Assembly: GCF_910592395.1 (NCBI RefSeq)
Contig: NC_088312.1
Location: forward strand, 21,087,292-21,151,291
Reading direction: 5' to 3'
DNA: 64,000 bases
From: Lineus longissimus
Lineage: Eukaryota; Nemertea; Pilidiophora; Heteronemertea; Lineidae
The notes under the pieces are model-generated. The model made no database searches. It was given only the letters and a program-made list of their open reading frames with translations, and was not told the DNA's origin. Within the stretch, counting starts at the first letter, position 1. Each line of letters starts with the position of its first letter. This document shows, in pieces, positions 52,101 to 60,400 of this stretch. The translations under genes were made by a program, and so were the position numbers.

Positions 52101-53199
52101 ATGTACCAAGTTTTCGACTCCGTCAGCAACTGGATCATCTGCGTTGTTGCGAAAATGATGTGCCGCTTTCCGTCTACTCGAATGTCTTCACGCAAAAAGT
52201 CTTCGTGAATGTGCGTTTCGTCAAGATCGAATTCGAGGTCTTTTGGTTCGATAAAGTTCGATGGTGTAGACCTACATTAGCCCTACATATCGAGAATAAT
52301 GTAGAGAAGATTAATAATAATAACAATAATATGGGCGAACAGGCCAAAAACCAGATAACGCAACTTCTAAGTTTTAAAAGTGCATAACATCTGCTTTCTT
52401 ATCTCATTACCACTGGTTACACGCACGCAGTAAAAAAAGTTATCTAGTTCAGATAGGTTACTACCACTAAACTACCAAGGGCCGTTTTGACCCAGGGCCG
52501 TTTTGACATGGGGCCGTTTTGACTCGGGGCCGTTTTGACTCTATTTAAAGCGGGGCCGTTTTGACCAGGGGCCATTTTGACTGGATACCCTCCGAGTATG
52601 CGCATTTGATTTGTTTTGGCACTCATTCGTCTTCTTAATCTTTGAATTCGTCCATCTATCATCGCGCACACACACTCAGAACACGTCAGAAGCCCGAAGC
52701 TGACTTCGGACAATGCCAAGAGACACAGTGATCCTTTGTTCGGCTAAACTTTAGAATCCCCGATCGGAAATGACGTAGTTTGATCGCATTCAACTATAAA
52801 TCCATTGAACAGTGGTGCTTGGTTGTCAACCGATGACCTTTTTTTGGGGTGTGATCGGGGATTGTAAACTCGTTCCCTTTGTTCAAGGTGAAACATATGA
52901 CTGGTTGGCGTCAAAACAAACTTCTTTGAAAGTTTGAAATGAAAAGGTCCATGCCATGAAACATTCAAACATCATCATCGATCTTCATGCATGCAGTAGT
53001 GGAGTGATGCACGTGTTGAAAAATTACTTCTTTGGGTCTGTGTTTTGTGAGAGTATGACTAAACTGGCCCGTCGATGACCACGAAACTTACTGTCTGCAC
53101 TCGTTTACGGAACACCTCAGCCACATCATTACATTTAGTTTTAAGGAAAGCATAAATCAGTGGGAAAACGGTGGAATCTTCTTTCGTTGAACTGGCCAT
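45673..53199 (-). CDS. NOLC1: NOLC1 / Nopp140, nucleolar and coiled-body phosphoprotein 1
   Basis: Nopp140 shuttles between nucleolus and Cajal bodies, binds box C/D and H/ACA snoRNPs, and is heavily phosphorylated by CK2. Six coding exons on the minus strand: 53199-53092, 50332-50199, 49613-49432, 49138-46392, 46117-46034, 45828-45673. All are GT-AG with matching phases and sum to 3,411 nt (1,136 residues plus stop), longer than the human protein (about 700). Order: an N-terminal LisH motif (about residues 11-33, [20 protein letters not shown]), a Lys-rich linker ([16 protein letters not shown]), a central array of alternating acidic-Ser and Lys-Pro-Ala blocks, and the C-terminal SRP40_C domain (about 1058-1136). 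The ATG has a strong context (gccATGG). The gene is head-to-head with the ASB gene. Intron 1 is disrupted by a MULE transposon but keeps normal splice sites. Confidence 0.95.
46392..49138 (-). CDS. NOLC1: NOLC1 repeat exon
   Basis: A 2,747-bp exon coding for about residues 142-1057. About 18 near-identical units of 36-39 residues follow one another between roughly 46690 and 48700. Each joins a CK2-type acidic cluster ([16 protein letters not shown] or the shorter [14 protein letters not shown]) to a basic block ([20 protein letters not shown] followed by KK or KKK). The acidic blocks are the polyphosphorylated sites and the basic blocks contain SPA/TPA sites for proline-directed kinases. The array is flanked by older, diverged units on both sides. 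Long open frames on the opposite strand are by-products of the repeat. Confidence 0.95.
46690..48700. repeat. Coding minisatellite in NOLC1 (unit 108-117 bp)
   Basis: DNA counterpart of the NOLC1 protein repeats: about 18 direct units with near-identical plus-strand text such as TCATCTGAACTTGAACTGGA, GTCCTTCTTAGCTGGAGTTG and GCAGGAGTTTTCTTTGCTGG. Two unit types are mixed, a longer acidic form (SESEDE, mostly with KKD) and a shorter one (SEDD, mostly with KKKD and a TTCTTTTTAGCGGG wording), which suggests unequal exchange. Confidence 0.9.
50532..50588 (+). repeat. Left arm of inverted repeat flanking the MULE
   Basis: Its reverse complement matches 52684-52741 over about 57 bases at roughly 80% identity, sharing AGCTGACTTCGGACAAT, AGAGACA and GATCCTTTGTTC. 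Further out, 50441-50480 is also inverted relative to 52605-52638 (TTTGTTTTGG and ATTCGTCTTCTTA). Confidence 0.75.
50600..52590 (-). mobile_element. MULE (Mutator-like) DNA transposon, degenerate
   Basis: About 2.0 kb. The two ends are inverted copies, CCAGTCAGAACGGCCCCTGG at the left and CCAGTCAAAATGGCCCCTGG when the right end is read inward, continuing with GTCAAAACGGCCCC and AATAGAGTCAAAAC. Further GTCAAAACGGCC motifs form subterminal repeats: about three on the left and six on the right. TCCGAGT lies immediately outside each end (50593-50599 and 52591-52597), consistent with a target duplication of about 7-9 bp. Inside is a MULE-type transposase pseudogene. The element sits in NOLC1 intron 1 with its transposase on the same strand as NOLC1. 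Confidence 0.8.
51281..52280 (-). pseudogene. MULE-family transposase, interrupted by a stop codon
   Basis: The frame codes for a MULE transposase core (DDE-type). Visible signatures are [10 protein letters not shown] (first catalytic Asp), [14 protein letters not shown] (second Asp), a CSFHWAQ Cys-His pair, and [14 protein letters not shown] (Glu and His). The main open part is 51464-52195, but the frame is open further upstream to about 52280. It is broken at 51464-51466 by an in-frame TAA, after which it continues for 60 protein-like residues ([10 protein letters not shown]... to ...HLVAPST) to a second TAA at 51281-51283. The N-terminal part normally present in this family, often with a FLYWCH zinc finger, is missing. 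The gene is therefore inactive unless the stop is read through. Confidence 0.85.
52684..52741 (-). repeat. Right arm of inverted repeat flanking the MULE
   Basis: Inverted partner of 50532-50588. The arms lie outside the MULE termini and target duplications, so they probably belong to an older foldback element into which the MULE jumped. Confidence 0.75.
53092..53199 (-). CDS. NOLC1: NOLC1 first coding exon with LisH motif
   Basis: Thirty-six residues, [10 protein letters not shown]... to ...FRKRVQT, ending at the donor ACA|gtaagt. The segment [20 protein letters not shown] is a LIS1-homology (LisH) helix pair, the dimerisation motif at the N-terminus of NOLC1 proteins. It was found from sequence because it is too short for ordinary ORF calling. 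It joins in phase 0 to SMPPSGSPK of exon 2. Confidence 0.9.
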
Positions 53200-53667
53200 G
53201 GCTTCTTCAAAAACGTGTTGTTCAAACCGGAAGTACTACTACGCATGCGTAATTGGAACAGGTGCACGTAGTGCCCGGATGTAAAATCTGTCTGCAATCC
53301 AAAATGTCAACATTACAAAATTGACTATATTTTTGCGAATCAAGCTTTCCCTGGCCAGCTGGACGCGACATCACTTAGTGGACCATTTTCCGCTAGTCGC
53401 AGTTACATCAAAAAATAAGATCTGGACTATCAGAATGGTAAATTAAGCTGAATATTTTGGAAATTTGGATGCACTATACACTGCAGTGACGCTGTCTGCG
53501 AGTGTGACAGTTAGTGTTATACAGGGTGTTCAAAAAAGTGTGTTTATGTTTACCTTAACTTAAATTGTGACCACCTTGCACACAAATGTTTTACTCCAAC
53601 TCCTTTGTAGGCCCGACAGTGTTCAGACAGACATGATGATGAATGGCACATCACGACCAGCCCGAGG
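53200..53667. promoter_or_regulatory. Shared (bidirectional) promoter of NOLC1 and ASB
   Basis: Only 468 bases separate the two start codons, which point away from each other. The interval contains an ETS/GABPA-type CCGGAAGT (53227-53234) and the perfect palindrome TACGCATGCGTA (53240-53251), whose core matches the NRF1 half-site GCATGCG. This pair is typical of housekeeping bidirectional promoters in animals. Both sites lie 30-50 bases upstream of the NOLC1 ATG. Confidence 0.55.
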
Positions 53668-55437
53668 ATGTCCGATGTGTTTGGTATCCTATCGAAATAT
53701 ATGGAACCAGAAGAAGTCATCAAGGCTCCGTCATTACACCAAGCCATCTGCTCTGGAGATTATGACAAGGTGAAGATTAGAGAAAACGTATATGGACAAT
53801 CTCAGCTGGTGAAACTTATATTGAAAGTACAAGAGAAACTAATTTACTTAGAGGAAAAATGTATTTGAACCATGTTAGTTAGACAGAGTGCATGGTCCTG
53901 TTAGTCCAAAACATCTCACCCGTAAATTTAAATGTTCACCCCTTCACTGTTTGATCATTATTAAGATGATTATAAAAGGCATGGATGTTTAAATAACACT
54001 CCTTAATTCTATAAATTCGGATTTTGTTGCTTCCAGGTTGTTGAACTGTTGTGTGGGGGAGACTGTGACGTGAATCAGAGACAGGATCAGATCAAACCAT
54101 CTCCGCTCTACTGCGCTGCTTACCATGGCCATAATGAGTAAGTTTTCTCCTATAGGACTATAGGGGTGCTCAATTCACTTCTTACACCAATTAATCGGTA
54201 AATCAGTCTATCAGTCGTCGACAAAAGTGTTAAAAAACTCACATAACTTTAATCAACTTTTAAGAATTTTCAAGGTAGGTTATTTATAAATGGGAGATTG
54301 GGACAAAAAGGCTTTGTCAGAAATCTTGCAAAAGCAATGTCTTATTTTTGCTTTACACTGCTTTGACTACAATAATGCATTGCTTGAAAATGGGGAACAT
54401 CTTTCCACTCCCGGTACCTATGAACATACCTTCCTCATATACTGATACACAAAAGATAAGATAGCTTCTTATACCCTTTCAGAATTCTTGCTCTACTTCT
54501 CCAACACGAAAGTATCTCCCTAACAGAAGGACACATCCAACTGTCTGAGTTGCATGCTGCTGTGTACAAGCGGCACATGGATACCGCCCGCCTTTTGCTG
54601 CAACACGGCACAAATATCAATGCCAGAACACCGGGGAATGAGTGGACAGCACTCCATATTGCTTGCTTCAACAAACAAGCTGAGATGATAGAATTACTTT
54701 TGGAATACAGTCCTAAAGTAAACTCATTATCTTATGGCGCTTTAATACCCATTTCGCTAATTTTCATGTCACTGAATGAAGAGGATAAAAAACTACGGAC
54801 CTGTCGTGATGTTGACGCAATTGTGCGCTGTTTAGAAGCACTGTTACGCCACGAGGGCATGGAAACAAACCATTGGTCTTTCCACCCTGGTTTGGTCATG
54901 AACATACTTCCTTTAGAGCAGGCTTGCCGGATGCGGGAACCAGAGATGATTCGTCTGCTGCTGAATAGCGGTGCGAGGGCAGACGGTGTTTATCATCGTA
55001 CAATACAGTGTGTACCGTTATACCACCTGTATCGAAAACCTGAAGACGATGGAACATTATTCTTTCAGACGACAGACGAGATCAAAAAATTCTGGGAGTG
55101 CGTCGTTTTGATGTTGGATCATGGGATAGACCAAGATGTCCAACAGAATTTCACACGGACTTTAACAACTCCGGTACGGCCCGTCCGTGGTAGCAAACTC
55201 CGGTTAGCCGGAAATGTCCGGATTGAACTAAGCCGCCATTCTTGTCCAGATAATTTGAAAAATGATTGGATGGATTTGGTGTCGTGGTTGGATTATATTG
55301 AAAAGAACCCCAGCACGCTGAAAAATCTTTGTCGTCGCTTCCTGCGGCGTCACCTGAACCATAAGGTGATGTTTAAAGTTGATAAGTTGCCGCTCCCTAA
55401 AGTGATGAAGGACTATGTGCTCATGCGTTTTCTTTGA
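53668..55437 (+). CDS. Ankyrin repeat and SOCS box (ASB) family protein
   Basis: Probable substrate-recognition subunit of a Cullin-5/Elongin B-C ubiquitin ligase. Three exons: 53668-53769, 54037-54137, 54483-55437, with GT-AG introns and phases 0 and 2; 385 residues. Ankyrin repeats: about residues 22-52 (PSLHQAICSGDYDKVVELL), 55-87, 91-119 (LHAAVYKRHMDTARLLLQHG) and 122-151 (WTALHIACFNKQAEMIELLL). After a roughly 60-residue insert comes one more ankyrin-like unit (LPLEQACRMREPEMIRLLLN, about 210-236). The SOCS box is at about 343-385: a BC-box STLKNLCRRFLRRHL and a Cul5-box LPLPKVMKDYVL. The protein ends at MRFL. The ATG context is fair (aggATGT). The exact ASB subfamily could not be assigned. 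It is head-to-head with NOLC1. Confidence 0.9.
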
Positions 55438-56119
55438 GCAGCTTTTAAAAGCCCTGGTGATTTTTGATAATGAGTGAAAGTGCTTTCAGTTTGGTGGTTG
55501 CTTCTGCTGTAACCATGGTGACTAATTTCATGCTGCATTACTCAGCCACTGTAGGCCTAGCAATGATCTGAACTTGCTGATATATTTACACATGATATTC
55601 TATTTACTTGTCTTATTTTCATGTTTTCGTATCTGTGTTAATACGGCTAAGGCTACTTGAATCCACCCTCAGAAATGAGACAGTTTTAAATGTGATTGTG
55701 CCAAGATTTTCTGTCTCCTTAATTTTTTATGTGTATTTTTCAAAGTGTGCCCCTGGGCTTTTTGCAGGGTTTTCTGGTGAAATCATGTCTTCACGTGCAT
55801 GTCTATATAGGTATCATAAGGTTAAAGTGTTCTCTTTGAATTTGTGATGGTAGGGTGAATTGTGATTACGAATATTTTTAGCGATTCAACATGTTTTATA
55901 TATCAATCCTTTCCATTTCACATTTCTAAATATAAAATCTCATTTTATATTTATATTGTATATTTATCTCATTGATATTCTTATCAGTCATCAAAATATA
56001 TATTTATTTACAGTCACAAATCTGTTGTTGTTGTTATTGATTCTAAAACCCTTCTTTGGTTACAATGTTTCATTTTTGTAAAGAAACTACAAATGATTGG
56101 CTGTCTTTTTGAGCGAGAA

Positions 56120-56250
56120 GCCCAAATAAGACTGCCATTACCTGGAAAGCCAGATCAGCCAAAAAGACTCCCACAACCTGGAGAGCCAGGTCAGCCCAAA
56201 TAAGACTCCCATAACCTGGAAAACTAGCTCTGCCCAAGAAAGACTCCAGG
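56120..56250. repeat. Short tandem repeat, unit about 36-39 bp
   Basis: Three and a half copies of a unit like GCCCAAATAAGACTCCCATA followed by ACCTGGAAAGCCAGATCA, beginning at about 56120, 56158, 56194 and 56233. Confidence 0.8.
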
Positions 56251-56299
56251 AACTATAAGCAACGCTGCCGGGACAACCGTCTTCCTATGTCCATCATTC

Positions 56300-56640
56300 A
56301 GAGGGGCCTCGAAGCCCAGTGGTCAACACTGCTGGCTCCCACACAATTGCGACCCGGGTTTGATCTTGGGAGAACCCAGGATTGTATTTCTGGCCGAAGC
56401 GGTGTGGCTTTCGAGGAACTACAATACAATCCCTAGATCTTCACAACAAGTTTTAGGCTCAATATGAAAATTAGGGTCTGTCAGATGGGACTAAAAGCTG
56501 TGGTCCCTTACGCGAGTGTCTATGCCAAGGCAAGTAAAAGATCCCACAAAGGTGGTAGGTGGCCTATAGAGGATTATACTTCCGGCAAAATCCAATAGGG
56601 TTATGATGCCGGAAATGATGATGATGCTAATGATAATTCA
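56300..56640 (+). mobile_element. tRNA-derived SINE
   Basis: The head has Pol III promoter boxes in tRNA-like spacing: an A-box-like AAGCCCAGTGG (about 56318) and a B-box-like GGGTTTGATCTTGGG (about 56356). A non-tRNA body follows, with GTAAAAGATCCCACAAAGG and CGGCAAAATCC, ending in a GATGATGATG tail. The decayed boxes suggest an old copy. It lies between the ASB and CFAP47-like genes. Confidence 0.65.
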
Positions 56641-57111
56641 ACCGCAAGTAATGTTTTCCTCATAATTATATTTATTTCATAAAATACATCTATACAGTAC
56701 CAACCATGTAAGTTGAAGAAACAAAACATATCTATTTACAAAAGTGAATTCATCAAAACAAGTTTTTGGACAATCAGGTAGAAATCAGTGCACATTCAAT
56801 CAATGGACGGAGTGAATATATAGATGAATAGTTTATTTATTCCCAATATAAACTATAAATGTAGAGAAATATACAATGACTTCTGTATTGTAAACGCTCA
56901 ATATATGTTTAGAATAATTTTGTCCACAAAACTGAGTACAATTTTTTATAAATGTTCCTGTTGAACTCATCCTGTTAGGCTTTATGAAGAGGGACTATTT
57001 GGGCAGAAGCCAGGTGCTCCAAATCATATACCTTACTCCTTACTCCCTAATCATGCCATACATTTATTCTATGTCATACACGACAAAATACGAAACATTT
57101 CAATATCACAT

Positions 57112-57117
57112 TTTATT
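57112..57117 (-). terminator. Candidate poly(A) signal of the CFAP47-like gene
   Basis: AATAAA on the minus strand about 306 bases past the stop codon. Another lies at 57063-57068. Confidence 0.4.
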
Positions 57118-57422
57118 AGGCAATCACAGTCTATAAAAGATGCCAAAATTGCAACAAAAACACACACCAATTGTCAAGGTTACCAATATATTAACCCTTT
57201 CATATGGACGGATGTAATTTAACAGAAAAAAAACTTGTTATGTAGACAATTTTTGCAAACTCGTTTTCAAATGAAAATGTGGCCAAAGAAAAAAATCTTT
57301 TTCATTTTACAACCTGATTCTCCAGGTCTCCAGGTCCATAAGAGTAAATATCAAGAACCATGACATACATCTTTCATGTTTTAAAATTTGAGTCCACAAA
57401 GTCAATTTTGTGTTGGCTAACA

Positions 57423-60400
57423 CTAACAGTTCCTCGGTCTGACTGGCAAGAGCAAAGCACCCTTAATGGGTGATGACACAGCTGTTGTGTTCAGTTTCAA
57501 GTTCTCGCGGATGAAATGATATCTCTCGGACCGCCTCCTTGGGTCTGGGTGTGGGCCTTTCATGGGTGGCGTTGACCGCCCCTCGGGTGCAATGTAGCCT
57601 GGTGGGATGCCCTTGACTATATAAGTCCATTGCATATCTTGTGTCTGAAAGAAGAAAATATTTAGGTATAAAAAATCCTATTACAAATCATGAGACGTTT
57701 CGTAAAAATTTCCCCAATCAACTTTAATTTCTTGCAGCAATCCCTCAAGCCCTGAAAAGGTACGTGTGACTGCGCCCCCTATAAGTTATTCACTGAAAAA
57801 CTACGCCAACATACCTGCACCACAAGTCTCCCATGGTATGCTTTGCCGTACATTGCCGGTGTGAACCCGACCGTTATCAATGTACCGTTGCTGCCAGAAG
57901 GTAGTAACTCTCCACACATTGGAGATACAGTCAGCTCAGGATCGCTGCCGGCCACGTAGAATGCCCGGAACGGGATCGGGTGGCTGAAAGAGAAACAGAT
58001 TTTTTGTTAAAAGAGCATTTTTGATATTTCTCAGGGTTTTTTTGTAACTTTTTCGGAATATTAGAAACTGTTTTTTTTAAGATTCGGAGGATACTGATTT
58101 AAGCTTGGCTGTTGGCACATATGACTGCCACAAAATTGACCACACAGAAAGGTTCACCTTCACCTCGAATTGCTCACCTTTCTTGACTATTCAGTCTGAA
58201 ACCAAGGGCGACCTCTTTGTTTAGTCCGACGGCCTCGATGACAATGGTATCGTCTGGTTTAGGCTCCGTAGCTACAAACCGGACTGGGAACCTCCAGACT
58301 CCTCCGGTAGCCGCTTTGACTAGCAGCTGGACATCATGTCTGAAAGAGAAACACACATGTCAAGATTTTCTCAAAGCAATGATTTGGTTTAATTCACTTC
58401 ACGCAAGTTCAACCTTTCCTTCATGGATAAGAGGGCAGGTTTCATAGGGTGATCAATAGCCTTGCTGTTCGAGCGCTGAAGTTGAACAAAGAGGTTGGAG
58501 GTTCGACTCTTTCTTTTGGCAAACAATGGAGACTTCACAGCTATCTTACTTGTTCCAAGGAAAGGGCCCAACTCACAGCTAAATACAATCAAGATTGTTA
58601 GTCTTTGCCTAACAATGTACACAACATGTGTACAAGGCATCCCTACTTACCTCATTGGAGTGTTAGGTGCAAATACGATGTTGAAGACAAGTACAACCAG
58701 GCCAGACACCTTATCACGGTGTTGACGGACCAAGGACAGGGCGACCGCATTCTGTAGGTTGTTAGTATTCTCCTCCTTGCTGAAGACAATCTCAAAGGTG
58801 AACTCGTTGGTCACAGAGATAGCTGAAAAAGACAAGTTTATTGTGACATTTTGCTATTGTTACACTTGATTGAGTTTTACTTTGCGGCAAGTAGAACCTC
58901 TCTATTAAGAACACCCTTGGGACTGACCTAAGCTGTCCTTTGTAGAGAGGTGTCCTGATTACAGAGACCACTTTGAATGGAAATGACAGGTCTGGGACCA
59001 AAACCAGCAGTGTCCATATCAGAGAGGGTGTCCTTGATAGAGAGGTGTCCACTAATAAAATTAACTTCTCTTTTACTTTACAGACCCAAGGATTGACAGG
59101 ATACCCAAACAATCTCGAGTGATACGTCCAAAAAGGAAGAAAATGATGTACTTACTCTCCGCCACCACAATGCCATCTGGTGGTTTGGATGCCTGGTCTT
59201 TCGGCGTGACCGCTCGCGTCTTGATACCGCGCTGAGGACCAGAGGAGCATGGAGCGACCCCCGATAACACCACTTCCAATCGCTCCTCGGCCCGCTCCCG
59301 TGACGGACACTCAATGAGCGCTGCCTGGTTGTCTTTGACCGGGTTGGCCTCTGGGATGCCGTTTATTGGGTACAACCATGTGAGCTCCTTCACTCCTCCA
59401 CTCTCAGTTCTTGGAAGTGGCCTCCTGTTGAAGAGTATAAATATCAAAATAAGACAAAAGCAAGCCTCATTAATTCTTTAGAACCTGTTTCTGACCCTAT
59501 TTTGCTTTCTATTTCTGCACAGCCCAGACCAAGCAGAAAGCTATATCAAAAACACAAACCCTAACTCAGACCTAGGGTCCTAGGGTCCGTGCTGTGCATC
59601 TAGACAGACATGGTGGTGTCACTTTACACTCACACTCACAGCTTGTGATAGACTCCTATTCCCTGATTAAAGATTAAACCCCAATCGGTGCCCAACTGTT
59701 GTAACAAAAGAGCAAATGAAGGAGTACAACTTACTCATCGTCATCGATGCCAGCCACGTACTGCCAACTCCTGCCGTCTGCTCTCCGTACCGCCAACGAA
59801 CACACCGCCTCATATAGCCTCATCTCATCTGGTGCAAAGGACACTGGGATATCCAACGTTGACTTCGGCCCGACGCGTATTTCTTGTTTTTGTTTGAGGA
59901 GAAGGCAGAAGGGGGATTCTTCTCGCAACTCGTTGTTGAAGACGATGTCATTCTGTTGGTCTTTATCTGAAAGTTTGGTCAACCATTTCAGTATATGACA
60001 GACAGATATTTTGGTCTGGTGCATCATTACATAAAATTGGATTGTTCAATTGCAATGGACTGAAAACCCAAAGATCAGTGGTTCAAATCCCAGTCAAGAC
60101 AGCGTGATTGATTTCTTCACTATTTTCATTCTTCCTTTACATAAGCCAGCATTAGCATCCCGTATTCATGATAAAGTATGACTAGCATAATTCAGCACAC
60201 TTACCCAAGAGAGAGACATCAATAATGATGGGCACATCCAGCGGATTCCTGAACGGAATGATGATGGTTGTATTCGAGGCAGCCTCGGCGTAGATACTGA
60301 CAGGATCTTGGGGTTGAGGGACAAGGCCTCGCCCGGCCACGTGGAATATCCACTCTCCAAGCTGAAATTTGATGGAATAGATACCAGAATTCAATGCCAA

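Larger units (their letters stand above)
50333..53091. other. NOLC1 intron 1
   Basis: A 2.76-kb intron, most of it made of a MULE element (about 50600-52590) nested between inverted repeat arms (50532-50588 and 52684-52741). Outside these there is plain AT-rich sequence. Confidence 0.7.
55438..57422. other. Intergenic region between convergent ASB and CFAP47-like genes
   Basis: Holds the ASB 3' UTR (plus), a short tandem repeat at 56120-56250, a tRNA-type SINE at about 56300-56640, and the 3' UTR of the minus-strand gene, with AATAAA (minus) at 57112-57117 and 57063-57068. The rest is AT-rich without recognised features. Confidence 0.6.

Noticed and set aside
58441-58530. tRNA-like segment with GGTTCGACTC
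   Set aside because: B-box-like only; no acceptor stem or cloverleaf could be folded. Similar isolated B-box look-alikes near 45180, 60085 and 63590 were also dropped.
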